Shown one piece after another: positions 1 to 11,084 of a DNA stretch of 64,000 bases. The position numbers were made by a program, and so were the translations under genes. The stretch is from Climacium dendroides (taxonomy: Eukaryota > Streptophyta > Bryopsida > Hypnales > Climaciaceae). The notes under the pieces were generated by a model, which had not been told where the DNA came from, did no database searches, and saw only the letters and a list, made by a program, of their open reading frames with translations. The first letter of the stretch is position 1. Each line of letters starts with the position of its first letter. The stretch covers positions 2,852,001 to 2,916,000 of the forward strand of contig OX467082.1 in the NCBI GenBank assembly GCA_950106755.1, given 5' to 3'.

Positions 1-1142
1 CAAAGTACCGCAATTCTATAGGGAATGTGATTTTTACTATAGTATGATTGAACAAAAGGAAATTGGTCATACAAAAAGGAACACAATCAAGTTTGTTGTC
101 ACCTGATCGTCGTCACTTGTGCCTTGGTAATCGTAACCGCGTTGGCGCAGCTCGGATTTTCACTTTCTTGCTTCTTGCTTGAACACCGTTGTGTCTATCT
201 TCTTAGCCTACTTTCTTTGTTGCGACATCTCTTTTGGCCCTCATCGAACCCGCTGCTAGTGGTTTATTTTCTAACTTTCGTAATAAGGGCAAACTAGGAT
301 TTTCTCTTTCTTGCTTGAACAGCGTTGTGTCTATCTTCTTAGCCTGCTTTCTGCTTTGGTCTTGGCTCTGACGAGATCAAATTACAGGTATTAAGTGATA
401 GTGATATAGTGATACTTGCTGTTTAGGGTTTTGCTTAATCGTTGTTTTTGTGAGTTGATATTTCGCTGAGCTTGTTGCACTGCTTATCTATTACGCAGAT
501 TGATGGAAAAGTTCATTTACCTTTTTTTTTTACTTCCTGGATTTTTGGACTCCTCCGTGGAGGCTTTCTTTAGTGTTTTTGGTTTGTTCCATCCCATCTT
601 ATATTAGGCAGATTGATGGTAAGAGTTCATTTATAAATGCGTTCATTCTTTCTTAGGACTTACAGTGAATTGATCAGGGTTGCGGTGATCTGAGTTGAGA
701 TTGGTAATAGAGGGTTTAGGGTTCGAGTATTTCTGGTTTGTTATTCGTCACTTGTGCCTTGTTGGGGTTTTGGCTTTCATTTACAATTCAATCATTTTTG
801 TTTGAAACTGTGTCTATGTCCATTTAGGGTTACTAGTTGATTTATTCGAAAGGTTTGCCTTCCTCTCGTACTTTGTAAAATCGGCTCCCTGTTCCCCACT
901 TCCTTTCGTGGAGGGTTTAGGTTTTAGGTTCGAGTACTTGTTCGTAGTCCAAACAAAATTGCATCGGCTTAAAGACGTTTCACTGATGTTAAGGTCTTCG
1001 TCCGACAAATGCGGCTGAGCTTCCAAGTGCCCCAGATAAGTTTCAGCGCTTTGTCCGATCGGCAGCACAAAATTACCAGGAGTGGGAACGTGGAAAGAAA
1101 AACAAAACCAAACCGGCAGATCGCCACAACAAGTTCTTGGAG
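1..1142 (+). promoter_or_regulatory. leader/5' region of the Crinkler-like gene, with internal direct repeats
   Basis: No convincing coding sequence is seen here. A pyrimidine-rich segment at about 160-222 is repeated at about 302-358 (both contain GTTGTGTCTATCTTCTTAGC). A GCAGATTGATGG segment at about 497 recurs at about 606, and GTCACTTGTGCCTTG at about 112 recurs at about 748. GGGTTTAGGG-like plant leader motifs occur near 713 and 910. A reading frame in phase with the gene opens after an in-frame TAA near 985 and runs into the ATG at 1143, so the true start or an upstream exon junction is uncertain. Minus-strand frames here look like chance openings. Confidence 0.45.
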
Positions 1143-2535
1143 ATGGATGGAGATCCGTTTGGTTCCTTTGGCGATAGATTTCTAATTTTTATTCGGAAAT
1201 CCTATGAAGATTTGAAGAAGATCTTCATGGAGGCGGGGCAGGGTCAAAGGTACATTGTAATGGACACAGCAAGCATAGGGAAGTCTCTCTTCACTATTTT
1301 TTGGATCTGTTATCTGGCAACACTGAAGAGGAAAGTTGTTTGGAAGCTCGCTAGCGATCGCTATTATCTTCTGGACTTCAGCCTAGAGGTTGCGGTTGCT
1401 CGAGGTCCGGTAAAGGATGATGCACACCCTAACCTGCAATCAGTGTTCTCTGATCCTTCTTCCTGGCTTATAATAGATGGCAAATAGGAGGCTCCTTTGG
1501 AAGACAATTGCCGTATGTTGCTAGCGTGTTCTACGAAAGAGTCAAACCATCATGAATTTGACAAGCATGGCAAGTGCACGACCTACTATCTTCCTGTTTG
1601 GGCAAAGGCCGAGATCAATGAGTTTTATAATGATTCTGAAGAGCATAAAGTCCAAGTTTTCAGGTATGCATGTGCCTGACATGCAGAAGGCTCTTGCAAG
1701 ATTTAAGAATCTAGGAGGAGTGCCTCGGTATGTACTAGATGAGCGTAAGTGGGAAAGGGGCCTTACCAAGTTTACGACTACTGTTGAAATGGTTCAAGCA
1801 GAGAACTGCGTGCAGATTCTTGGTGGGTCTTTTATCAAGGACATGAGCGACCATCTTATCCATATTTCTGTGAAGGAGGACCATATGTCAGTGGACAAGG
1901 AGACAGATTATACTCAAAGAGAGTATCGGTTTGCATCTTCCATTGCTTGGGAGAGGATTATCGAGCAGTTTGAAAAAGTTGGCCGTCTGAAGGTAGTGGA
2001 ATTTTTAGGGGATCATATTGACAGCCGAATGTTTGGGAACACATGGGGGCACATCTACGAGCGGGTTGCTCATGTCATTATGAGTCGTGGTGGAAAATTC
2101 AAGAGGAAGAGGGTATTCGAGGGTGCAGCTGCTGATGGAGACACTGAGTACTTCGAGCAGGAGAAGCTGACGTTGGTGACGTTTGAGAAAGTTGAGGAGT
2201 TGAAGCGGCTTAAAGGGGTTTATTGCAAGCCTTCAAGCCTCAATTTTCAGAGCGTGGATGCAGTTATTGTTCCGAATACTTTGATGCAGTTCTTTAAGTA
2301 TAGTAAGGGCAACTACGGTTACAAAATTCAGGGGTTGAAGGAGTTGGACGAGGCTTTGAAAATGGATAGTTACAACGTGTGGTCGTGTGTGCCTGTGGAA
2401 TCGTTTGAGACAACCAAGTTTTAGAATTGGTTGAATCAGGACGGTATGAAATGCAAGTTTAAGGATGAGGAGTCAAAAGCCCTGGTGCGAAAGATGCAGC
2501 AGTATGTAGTGATGGTCGACTTCAGGGCCTACTAG
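1143..2535 (+). pseudogene. Crinkler-RHS-type P-loop NTPase/nuclease-like gene, broken
   Basis: The order of motifs matches the Crinkler-RHS (CRN) family. An FIRKSYEDL segment precedes a degenerate Walker A (TASIGKSLF where GTPGIGKS is usual). KRKVVW and YLLDF follow, then a Walker B-like SSWLIIDG, a YYLPVWAKAEI segment and GGVPRYVL. A C-terminal part follows with IYERVAHVI, then CKPSSLNFQSVDAVIVP, resembling the restriction-endonuclease-like nuclease of the family. Known members are secreted effectors in oomycetes and fungi, but homologues are also reported from plants. The gene is damaged: an in-frame TAG at 1485-1487, a +1 frameshift near 1660-1680, and a TAG at 2422-2424 after which the frame stays open to the TAG at 2533-2535. 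No signal peptide is visible. An alternative is that short introns remove some lesions, but no good splice pair was found. Confidence 0.65.
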
Positions 2536-4349
2536 GTCGCAACAAAGAGCGACAAAGACAAATGAAAGTCGTTTGGCAGGTGTGTTCACCACGTGTTTGA
2601 GGTCGTGAAAAAATCATTCGTTTAGTTGTAATTAGATCTGGTATTAGTTATTCTGATGGAAAACTACCATTGATTAGAAACATGACTCTTAAAAAATGTT
2701 TTGATTTTCTAGAAGAGTGTAGAGAGCTGTGATTTTTGATGGAGGATGAAATTGTCACGAGTCTCTCTTGATGACTTATTTTCATGTATGTTTATTTCTT
2801 CACTCGTTTCAGCTCTATGTGAAGGGTGCAGGAAGCAGGTCCAGTGAAAGATGTTCGTCCTTTGTTTTTACAAGCAGTTATGGAATTACGGCAATATTGT
2901 AAGTTCCACTCCTAGCATATCCTGCACTGTTTTGATGCATCAAGTCCAATATTAGCGTGATATAGTGATCATAGGTATTTTCTGAGGGTTGCCTTTATAG
3001 CTACAGTCCTTGATTGCAATCTGTTATCTTTCTAGTCATTCATGGATAAGGGTGTTCTGTTTGCAGGTCTAAGTTGAAACATGGGCAGATTTTGCAAGCT
3101 TTCTTTGGATAAGGCATGCTTGAGATTGATTTTGCAAGTTCTCTTAGGTTTTTTTAGGCTGTCATATTGTAACTATGTAACATCTTGCATCATCAATATC
3201 TCAGTTCTAATGTCACTTTTTGGTCCAAATGTTTGCGACACATTTTTGGATTTGATGATTATGGGTGCATAAATCTCGGTGCAAAATCCTTTGTAAAATT
3301 GCATTCCAGAAAATAAGGTTGTCTAAATTAACTACAACAGAGCCCTATCAAGATTCATGATTTGTGATTTGTCACATAACCATTACTTATTCATGCAACA
3401 ATTAAATATGAAATGTGACAAAGGGTTGAAACTCTCTAACTACTCACGAGTACAAGACCTAAAACAAGACTTCATTCTAATATTATGAAGGTTTATAATC
3501 TACTTACAACAAGAACGGATGTATGTATGAATAGTGTATTTCACAATGAGCATTCTAAATAGTGTTGAAATTGATGTTAAAGGATATCAAATAAAAGAAT
3601 TGACAAGAAACATTTTGTACATATATGGGAACCAAATTAACTGTGGAAGGATGTAACCCCTATAAGCAAGGTAGTCACCAAAGTATTCCTATTATTAGAC
3701 CAATAGGTGTATTTTATATTTTTGGAGTTAATAGTGAGGTCATCCATTGGACCCTTTTAGGTTAACTTTGCAACATCCTTTAAGAGTTAAATGGGATTTT
3801 CTTTGAGAATTGAAAGGTTACAAACTTATATAATAAAAAACTCTAGATGTATATAAAGAGCTTGCAAACACTAATCATGGTGATGAGCAAGGTGACTCAT
3901 CAAGGTTTCTGTAATGGAACTAGAAGATGGTGATTTTTTTGACATTTGTCTCTTGAAAAGGATTTCTTTTAAACTCTAGTGACAAGTGACAACTTAGAAT
4001 TTTGGATTGGAAACTTAGAATTGGCTTAGTAGATATTTATTGATGATGTTTATGGATTTTTGTGTTGACAAATATAAGGTGCATTTGAGCAATCATAGGA
4101 TTCTATTGAAGTTATGGAATTGGAGGCTACACAACTAAAGCCACAACTCTTTGAAAGATTTTTGCAATCCTTTACAAATGCTTTTTCATCCTCAATTTAC
4201 TTCAAGGTTTTCAATTGAACATTTTTGGATGTTTGCCTTGGTAGTGGATACGGGCAATTTCTAGTTCCTTGTTCTTACCCTTAACGTTCTTTAAGTTCCC
4301 TTGGAGTTTTTGAAAGTTGGATAAGGTAGAACCACCCATATTGAATTAT
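2536..4349. other. AT-rich non-coding stretch
   Basis: No supported gene. The 3' side of the Crinkler-like gene grades into AT-rich sequence with only short chance frames (for example 3081-3272). I see no repeat arrays or element termini here apart from the TTAA at 4350-4353 that begins the next feature. Confidence 0.5.
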
Positions 4350-4353
4350 TTAA

Positions 4354-5017
4354 CCCCTGAGCGCCCAGGAGGAAATGCTACAAATACATTGGGGATGGAC
4401 ATGGGCGCAGCTTCGAGGCCCCTGTGGATGCAAAAGTAAGATCCAACAAATTTCACCGTTGAAAATCACTCACAGGGAGGGCCCGCAGGTGCCCTAAAGA
4501 TCTCAAGAAGATTGACCGTATCGATTCAAAGATTATAATGGTCAAAGTGAATTTGACCAGGGACAACTTGGCAATTTTCACAGGGTCCTCACACTTTGGG
4601 AAGACACTGTGGTTTGGGGAAAACATGAATGATTTTGCAATTTTGGCAGGGTGGAGGGTCCAAGAGTACCTTGACGCCTGCCAAATTTCGTGGCCAGCTG
4701 ACACTTACAAATTTGCTTGTGGTCGTTTGAATTTGTCATTATGCAATGCCGAAGGCACAAGTTTACAATCTCCCGGTCACACTAAAAATGGAAGGAACTA
4801 CTCTGAAACCCATTTTCCTGATACACCCCCCTTGCCTCAATGACCTCCCACTCCGGATTTTGACGAAGTGGACTTGGGACCCCACTTTGAATGTTGACTT
4901 TAGTACTAGTGATGTCCTCTGTACACTTCCTCTGCAAGTACAGAGAGGATCTGGCCACGTTCCAAACACATTTCAAATCTGGAGCACCCCAAATTTCGCC
5001 CCTGGGGCGCTTAGGGG
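4354..5017. mobile_element. TTAA-flanked inverted-repeat element (piggyBac-like MITE candidate)
   Basis: The segment begins CCCCTGAGCGCCCAGG and ends CCTGGGGCGCTTAGGGG, about 19 bp of near-perfect terminal inverted repeat. Both ends abut TTAA (4350-4353 and 5018-5021). TTAA target duplications with C-rich termini are the signature of piggyBac elements, which are little known in land plants. The 664-bp interior is GC-richer than its surroundings and has only short overlapping frames on both strands, none recognisable, so it would be non-autonomous. The TTAA could instead be part of a longer TIR of another superfamily, since the outer flanks do not extend the duplication. Confidence 0.55.
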
Positions 5018-5021
5018 TTAA

Positions 5022-6215
5022 GCAATTCTAGAACAAATCATGAAGAGTATGAAGTAATGTAAATTTTTCTCATGTAGAAAGATAGGAAATATGGGAATGC
5101 AAATTTTTCATAATTTTATTCTCAAAATTGAAATTACTATGATTTTTGGACGCCAAAAAGTGCTTTGAATCCATAGCCATTGTCAAGACTCTTTTAATTC
5201 CGATCATTCGAGAGATTACTTTCCCAATCAGTACTTTCGACACACTATATGACATTTTGGGACACGTGTCATGACCTTATTAGTCCTAATGTTGAAAATG
5301 AAGAAAAAGTACATTCCAAGATTTGGTTGGAAATCTCTTCTAGCCTTGGTTGGAGATAGCCACATATATGGGTCCTTTGGTTGGGTATAGGTAGTTCTAC
5401 TTTAGGTCTTTACATTTTCTTGTTACTATAGAGAATTAAAGTGTACTCGAAAAATGAAAAAATATACTCTAAAATTTACTTAAAATACTTGCTTTCTCTT
5501 GTAGCAATTAGCACAAAGTCTAGTATAAATTGAAGATTTTTTAAATTTTCTTATTGATTCAAAGAAAGAAAGCAGTTTATCTTGACTTGTAAGGTAGAGC
5601 CCAAAATTTCTTTTCATCTTATTAGAAAAATATTGGGGTATCAAGAGGACTAAGGGCTACTAAATTTGGATAAATATTACAAAAATATAAATAAAGAAAA
5701 CAATTTTTTTCTTAAATATTAAAAAAAGTATACCAAGGCAATAAAATATTTTTTTTATGAAATTAGGTGAATTTGATGACTCTAATCTAAAGAAGCGACC
5801 AACATGTGCACAAGCGGTGAACTTGCTCATGGATAAATCATGTTTCATGAAGCCCCCAAAGCAATTTTCTGCAAGAAAGTCTTGTAGTAGGACATAATGT
5901 TATCATCTTAGCACGAATAGAAACATTGGCTACATTGTGTGTTTGAATAGTGATGTATATATATCAACTACTTTTTATACAATGTGCAAATTTTCTAAAA
6001 TACCAAGTATTTTGAATGCAATGGATTAAATTCTAGGTGTACTTCTAAAGTATTGTATAAGAACGTTTAGAAAAATGAAGTTGAATTTTTGGCTAAATGA
6101 ATGTTTCTCAAAGAGTTGTTGTTCTTGTTTGATATTTGTTATGTTGTTTTATAATAGAATATTATAAACGAGGATTGTAGAAAAATATTCTTCATTAAAA
6201 TCTTAAGAATTAAAA
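5022..6215. other. AT-rich non-coding stretch
   Basis: Strongly AT-rich. Short frames such as 5070-5255 (-) and 5660-5848 (-) have no recognisable motif. Nothing else supported. Confidence 0.5.
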
Positions 6216-6217
6216 TC

Positions 6218-6930
6218 TCACCTTGTAATTTTTACAATCTTACCTTGTAATTTTTACAATCTTGAAGGAGCCATCCTGTAGCAAGAAGTGATGGGAATGT
6301 GTCGCATTCCGTGTAATTCGTTACACCTTTTTACAAAGGGTGTTACACCAGTGTAACTTTCCCTTGGGAAACTGGGTCGACCTTCTCGGATCTGGAGGGT
6401 TTCTAGTTTGTCTTGACTGATTTTTTCTCCTCTTTCCAACGGTACCACTCTCGAAGTCTAATTAATCACCAATCAAAAGTTATGGCCCTTTTTAGGCCGT
6501 AGTTCTCATTGCCTGCGGACACTTCGGTGATTCATATCTCAACCAATTCTTGCCCGATTTGAGAAATTCTTTCAAGGGTCTACATTGATTTCGCGTCTTC
6601 TTTTCAACAGTGTAAAGCATGCCTTCTAATTCCTTAAATGCCAAAAGTTTAGGCAGATTTGAGCTCGAAGGGTTCACCACAGCAAGCAACTTGGGGTTCA
6701 TAGACCCATTTCTTTGGGGTTTAGTAAAAGTTAAAGAAAATGCAAGTGTTAAATCAACAGGGTTACACTTGCGTTACACCACAACAGCATTACACCAATG
6801 TTATACCACACCAGTGTTACACTAGCGTTCCATCGGCATTACACCACTAGTGTTACATTACCAGCGTTACACCAACAATGTTACACCAGTGTTACATTGA
6901 CATTTTACCTGGGTTAAATTGGCATTACAA
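6218..6930. repeat. degenerate GTTACACCA-type simple repeat region
   Basis: A 23-bp segment is directly duplicated at about 6220-6264. From about 6330 and again from 6760 to 6920 the motif GTTACACCA (with variants such as GTGTTACACCAGTG) recurs many times with irregular spacing, interrupted by a non-repetitive stretch at 6400-6740. No coding potential is convincing; the 6619-6825 frame is partly built from the repeat. Confidence 0.55.
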
Positions 6931-7161
6931 ACACTATATTCAATATTTTGAGAGCCTCTCATAATAATATTTTCCATTTAGGCCCTAAAAAGTGAATTGT
7001 AATGTTAGCTAGTTTAGGTGGGCAAACACTAACTTTGCTAGTTGTAATACACAATTTCCATTAAAATGAGAGTCTTTTCAATGATGGACTGTTCAAATAT
7101 ATGAAGTTTGCTTTAGGGTATATGTTCTGATTTATATAAGTGAAGAGAATGACATCTTTTG

Positions 7162-7282
7162 AACACCAAGTCATAAGCTCCGCGGTTGGTTGTAAGGGGT
7201 TGTACATCTCATTGAAGCGGTCCGGGTTCGATTCCCATTGGGTTTGTATGAGCGCATGAGAGAAAAAACATGACTTGGTGTT
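7162..7282 (+). mobile_element. tRNA-derived SINE-like sequence flanked by a 13-bp inverted repeat
   Basis: A tRNA-like body lies at about 7175-7250: an A-box-like stretch (AAGCTCCGCGGTTGG) and a perfect RNA polymerase III B box GGTTCGATTCC within GGTCCGGGTTCGATTCCC. It is bracketed by AACACCAAGTCAT (7162-7174) and ATGACTTGGTGTT (7270-7282), an exact inverted repeat. No anticodon-stem geometry good enough for a functional tRNA was found. A SINE head or tRNA fossil fits best; the inverted repeat is unusual for a SINE. Confidence 0.5.
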
Positions 7283-7809
7283 ACTAAGTGAGCTTTGCCG
7301 GCAGGAAAGTTGTAACAACCAACCGCCCCCCTACCCAGAATGTGACAAGTGTTTTACATATTAACCAAATAAATAGTGGATATATCCACTACATTTTTTT
7401 CTCCAATAGCAATGTAATTTCAAATGAAATATATTTAGTGATAAACAAATAAGAAAATGAATTATAAAATAGAAAAAATATAGCTCAAGAATATAAAAAA
7501 TATATATTAAGACTATATTTAAATTCCATTGTTTTGTAAACACAAAACATACACTTGAAAACAATCAATATCAAGCAATAAAATAAAATCAATCAACTGA
7601 AACTTATATCCTCTAAAAAAAACTGAAACGACTATCATCTATTATAATATTAAGGGTCCAACACTTATGCAATGAAAACAGTTTCATATAAGATGTAGAA
7701 ATAAAACAATACCCTCTATATGAGTGTCATAGTTAAAATGCATCCAATGTATGTACGTGATTTTTCCATATCATGTATATGAAGCCAAACTCTGGTTGAT
7801 GATTTTGAT
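7283..7809. other. AT-rich spacer
   Basis: No gene supported. A C-rich patch near 7325 separates the SINE-like unit from AT-rich DNA. Confidence 0.4.
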
Positions 7810-8418
7810 TTAAACTGTAGGGATCTTGATTCTGCATTGGCGAGTACCTCTTCTATTTTGAGATTTCCATGCTGTAATCAAAGCATTTGTTGTCTCCCAC
7901 ACAAGTTCTTCAGTTTCATCAACCCTCCAAAGCAAACCTCTATCACTATCCCATCCTTCATAGAAGTCTTGAACTTCTTGATTGTGTGATGTTGGCCGAA
8001 AGTACTGAATGAGTACACAATTTGGTTTCTCGAGGTTACAGTTTGGATCAGACAATGCTCTGGCAATCCAAATTAGTCTGCTGTCACCGTTTGCACGGTG
8101 AACTACAACAAAATACCCTTCGTATAAATCTCGAGCCACCCTAAAGGATGGTTGTCAACGATCCCTCAAGGGCTCAACATAAGACTCATCCTCTCCATGC
8201 TCCTCGAGATCTTTGCCATCTTCGTCTAAATGATCAGCTTCTGTCGCTTGAATACGAATAGTTGGCCAGAAACCATCTTTTAGAGCACTAGAAGTAGGAA
8301 GTGGCTCTTGAAGAGTTGCCTTTACACCACGCCAATAGCGCACCACATTCTCATAGCGCCTACGATGTTCTCCACTCATGTCTGCTTTGCACAAGTCGTC
8401 CCAAAACATAATATTCAT
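7810..8418 (-). pseudogene. fragment of an uncharacterised conserved protein, one nonsense codon
   Basis: Two minus-strand frames in the same phase, 8418-8155 and 8139-7810, are separated by one TGA (8157-8155) that reads as a CGA-to-TGA change. The first part is acidic (EDGKDLEEHGEDES). The second has a dense pattern, YFVVVHRANGDSRLIWIAR, then CVLIQYFRPTS and DFYEGWDSDRG, ending ALITAWKSQ; it reads like a small beta-rich domain that follows catalytic domains in plant transposon-type proteins. I do not recognise it with certainty. The 5' side is cut exactly where the block shared with 42.98 kb starts (about 8406), so this is a truncated gene. Confidence 0.5.
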
Positions 8419-9500
8419 TAAAATGAGAGTTTTCCAGTGAAATGGGAGTTGAGGAAGAGACTTTCAACCATGAATTTAATATACTTGTAGAGCAATGACT
8501 ACTAGGAAAGCATTGCAATGACACAGAAAGCGCATACGGAAGGTACAAATTCCAAAATCGAAGGTCAAAATTGTGACTTCTTCATAATTTATAGAAAGTC
8601 ATCAAATATACATGTATTGGATGTATGCACTATAAACATAGAGTAATCCATGTACTAAACTACTACTTCCGTCGTGGACTACACTTGTATAAGATACATA
8701 TGATGTAAAACGTAGGGTTCAGGAAGCACTACGATTGAGCACTAGGACTTTTGTGAAACTGGCAATTGCGTCCACAAGATGAAGGCTTCGTGACCAGAAG
8801 GCTATGAACCTGCCTTTATCAACAACAGAGAAAAACGTAGCGATTGTCGATGCCCGGATATTGTAGAATCGAATACCAACTGTTACCCGACCTAATATTC
8901 TCAGACATTGCATCGGAGAAAGTGCAATGCAAAAGATTATTTGGTGAGGGAACAGTTGTTATTCAACTCTATAACATCTGGGCTACAACAACGTATTGTC
9001 CATAATGACTATGAGGTCCACGATTGTCAAAGCCCAAAAATTGTAGAATCGAATACCAACTGTTCCCCTAGTTGAGCCTATTCGTGATAGAAGAGAAAGC
9101 AAACATTATATAACCTTAACTCTCAGCTACTCTTCGAATGTACTCTCACACACCACAATGTCCAAAAAGCAGTGTATGAGTGTACGTTCGAAGAATAGCT
9201 GAGAGTAAAGGTTATATAATGTTTGCTTTGTCCTCTACCACGAACAGGCTCAACTGTGCATATAGTCGGGTCTAAGACATCGTTGTCACCTACAGTCCAT
9301 CCTGACTATGAGGTTGTCAAAGCTCGGAAATTGTACAATCGAATACCAACTGTTCCCCCAGGAAATATCCTCAAACATTGCACCGGAGAAAGTGCAATGC
9401 AAAAGATTATTTTCTGAGGGACAGTTGATATTCGACTCTACAACTTCCGAGCTCCGACAACCCTACATTAGTCTCTGCTATTGATAAATTTGGGCTCAAG
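8406..9500. repeat. segment shared with 42.98-43.95 kb, containing 180-bp foldback monomers
   Basis: From about 8406 the sequence matches 42,975 onward almost base for base (shared start AACATAATATTCATTAAAAT). Within it, units beginning GATTGTC at 8842 and 9022 are 180 bp apart. Each unit is an imperfect palindrome: an arm like TTGTCAAAGCTCGGAAATTG is answered by CAACTTCCGAGCTCCGACAA, around a centre containing the mini-hairpin TTGCAC..GTGCAA. A third unit (from about 9312) is displaced by the insertion at 9070-9255. No protein is supported. The block sits just downstream of loci A and B. Confidence 0.7.
9070..9255. mobile_element. 186-bp foldback insertion (MITE-like hairpin)
   Basis: Left end AGTTGAGCCTATTCGTG is answered by right end CACGAACAGGCTCAACT. 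The arms are about 80 bp and nearly perfect, including GCAAACATTATATAACCTT and its complement, with a short loop near 9160. It interrupts the 180-bp foldback unit that starts at 9022. No clear target duplication beyond 1-2 bases. It could be a MITE or a transcribed hairpin. Confidence 0.55.
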
Positions 9501-9538
9501 GCCTTACCAAGGTTTAGGGTTTATTATTTCTCTACTCT

Positions 9539-9775
9539 CTACGCAAACTTAGGGATTGTCGAGCCTATATGTACATAATTAGGACCTTTTCTACATACAA
9601 TTGTACATGAGGTACAAGATGCAGTCCTCAATTTCTCTCGAGCCTTTAGAATTTCTTCTCCCCGATTGTATCCCCCCTTGTTAATCTGTCTGAGGTTGCC
9701 TCTAATGCGCTTACAACGACCTTCTCTCCCAGACGCCCCAACTGAGAGTTGAAACATCAGTACAAAACGATCCAC
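9539..9775 (-). pseudogene. second copy of the locus-A tail exon (GYNRGEEILKA)
   Basis: Minus-strand reading gives ...GREGRCKRIRGNLRQ then GGYNRGEEILKAREKL, the same pattern as the tail of locus A (about 10,104-10,300: GYSRGPEILKARELQ) and locus B (44,048-44,377: NGYSRGPKILKAIEIL). It is a duplicated terminal exon or the end of a neighbouring lost copy. Confidence 0.5.
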
Positions 9776-10103
9776 TGTGTTTCTGTTTTTTCAACCTCCT
9801 TTGTTCCAACGGAACCTGTGGATGTGGAATGGACTACCCAGGAGCAATAACTGCAACCGATTCTTGAAGCGGACTATTTGGAAACTTGGACTTCTCTTCC
9901 ACTATGGACATTGGATAATTCGCGTCTCCATAAAGCTCACGCCCATCACCCAATAGTTTAGGGTCATCTCGGACCATCACCCATGTATTGTTATAGAACA
10001 TCATTACCGAACAATCCTAAATGTATAGTATATGAACCCCTAGTATTGACGGAAGACTATCACTTATAAATTCCTAACATGTACTTCTTTGTAGACTGCC
10101 ACT

Positions 10104-10790
10104 CTACAATATGAACACATAATATGAACAAGTATTATATGTGTGATTTACATCGCTGTAACTCCCTCGCCTTGAGAATCTCAGGCCCCCGACTGTATCC
10201 TGTATTTGGCTTCTTGTACTCATTCCACCGTTGATGCCTCTGTCGTTGTAAGAACATGCGTTCCGATGCGTCAAGATGACGAGCATCGCCTCAAATTCTC
10301 TACACCCCATCATGTGTCTTAGACATCCGGACGCTCCTTGATAGGACATACCTAGGACGGTGCCTTGCACTATCACAAGCAACTCCAATATGAGTATCAC
10401 AAGATCCACTAGTATCATGAGATCCACAAGAGATCCCTGACTTGTTTCCTGGTGCAGGAATTTGTGTTGTGGCCTTTTCATAAAGCTTCTTTTTTGGTGC
10501 CATGTTTGATGCCACCGACGATAACTGAGAAGCAAGTGGCCCTCCGCAGCACAAAGGAGAAGGTGAGCAGGACTTTGGCAGACGTAGGCCGTTATTAGGC
10601 AGACTATCCACCACACCGTCATCCACGTGCTTAGTAGAATAGTCCATTGTAAAGTTTTTTGTTGCTGCCGAGCACAGAAAGTTCCCCTTGCTCAAGATTG
10701 CATACTGTCCATAGTCCAATATAGAATCCGCTGACGCAATGCACGGAAGGTGATCATCTCCATCAATTGAATTCCATACATCCAGACTCT
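10104..10790 (-). pseudogene. locus A, last exons (DDGVVDS segment and GYSRGPEILKA tail)
   Basis: After an acceptor-like TTCTAG near 10,790 (-), the minus strand encodes a segment with HVDDGVVDSLPNNGLR and SCSPSPL. This aligns with locus B MDIDDGVVDSPPNGGKR and MHSPSPL (44,736-44,473). Frames change towards the 3' end, where a second frame gives LDASERMFLQRQ...NTGYSRGPEILKARELQ, matching the locus-B tail. The serine-proline segments and basic tail look like a disordered C-terminus. Function unknown; frame breaks suggest decay, though an intron between the two segments (as in locus B) explains part of it. Confidence 0.5.
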
Positions 10791-10910
10791 AGAAGCAAAT
10801 CATATTTATATCATGACCATGAAATAGAACTGCATAGCATTGAGAACATGAAACACCATCCACAAACAAACCTAGAATGTGAATCAATCACACCATCCAA
10901 GCAACTAGGA

Positions 10911-11027
10911 AGCTCCAATCGAGCTGATTTGAGACACGAGCACTAAACCATGACTATTTTATTAGAGGCATAAGGACTGAAATTACAAATCTCTAAAAAG
11001 CAGACTTAAGTCAGTTCAACTCGAGCT
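10911..11027. promoter_or_regulatory. two A-type palindromes in the locus-A FCP1-tail intron
   Basis: AGCTCCAATCGAGCT at 10,911-10,925 and AGTTCAACTCGAGCT at 11,013-11,027 are imperfect copies of AGCTCGANTCGAGCT. Both lie in the non-coding interval between the FCP1-like exon (ends about 11,085) and the next exon (from about 10,790). Confidence 0.6.
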
Positions 11028-11084
11028 AAATTAGACCAGAGCATGGAAATCGAGAACCTATGCCTCCCTTAGCGTAGTCTTAAC

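Noticed and set aside
4453..5021. Overlapping frames inside the TTAA-flanked element as a transposase
   Set aside because: All under 105 codons, on both strands, with no DDD/E motif.
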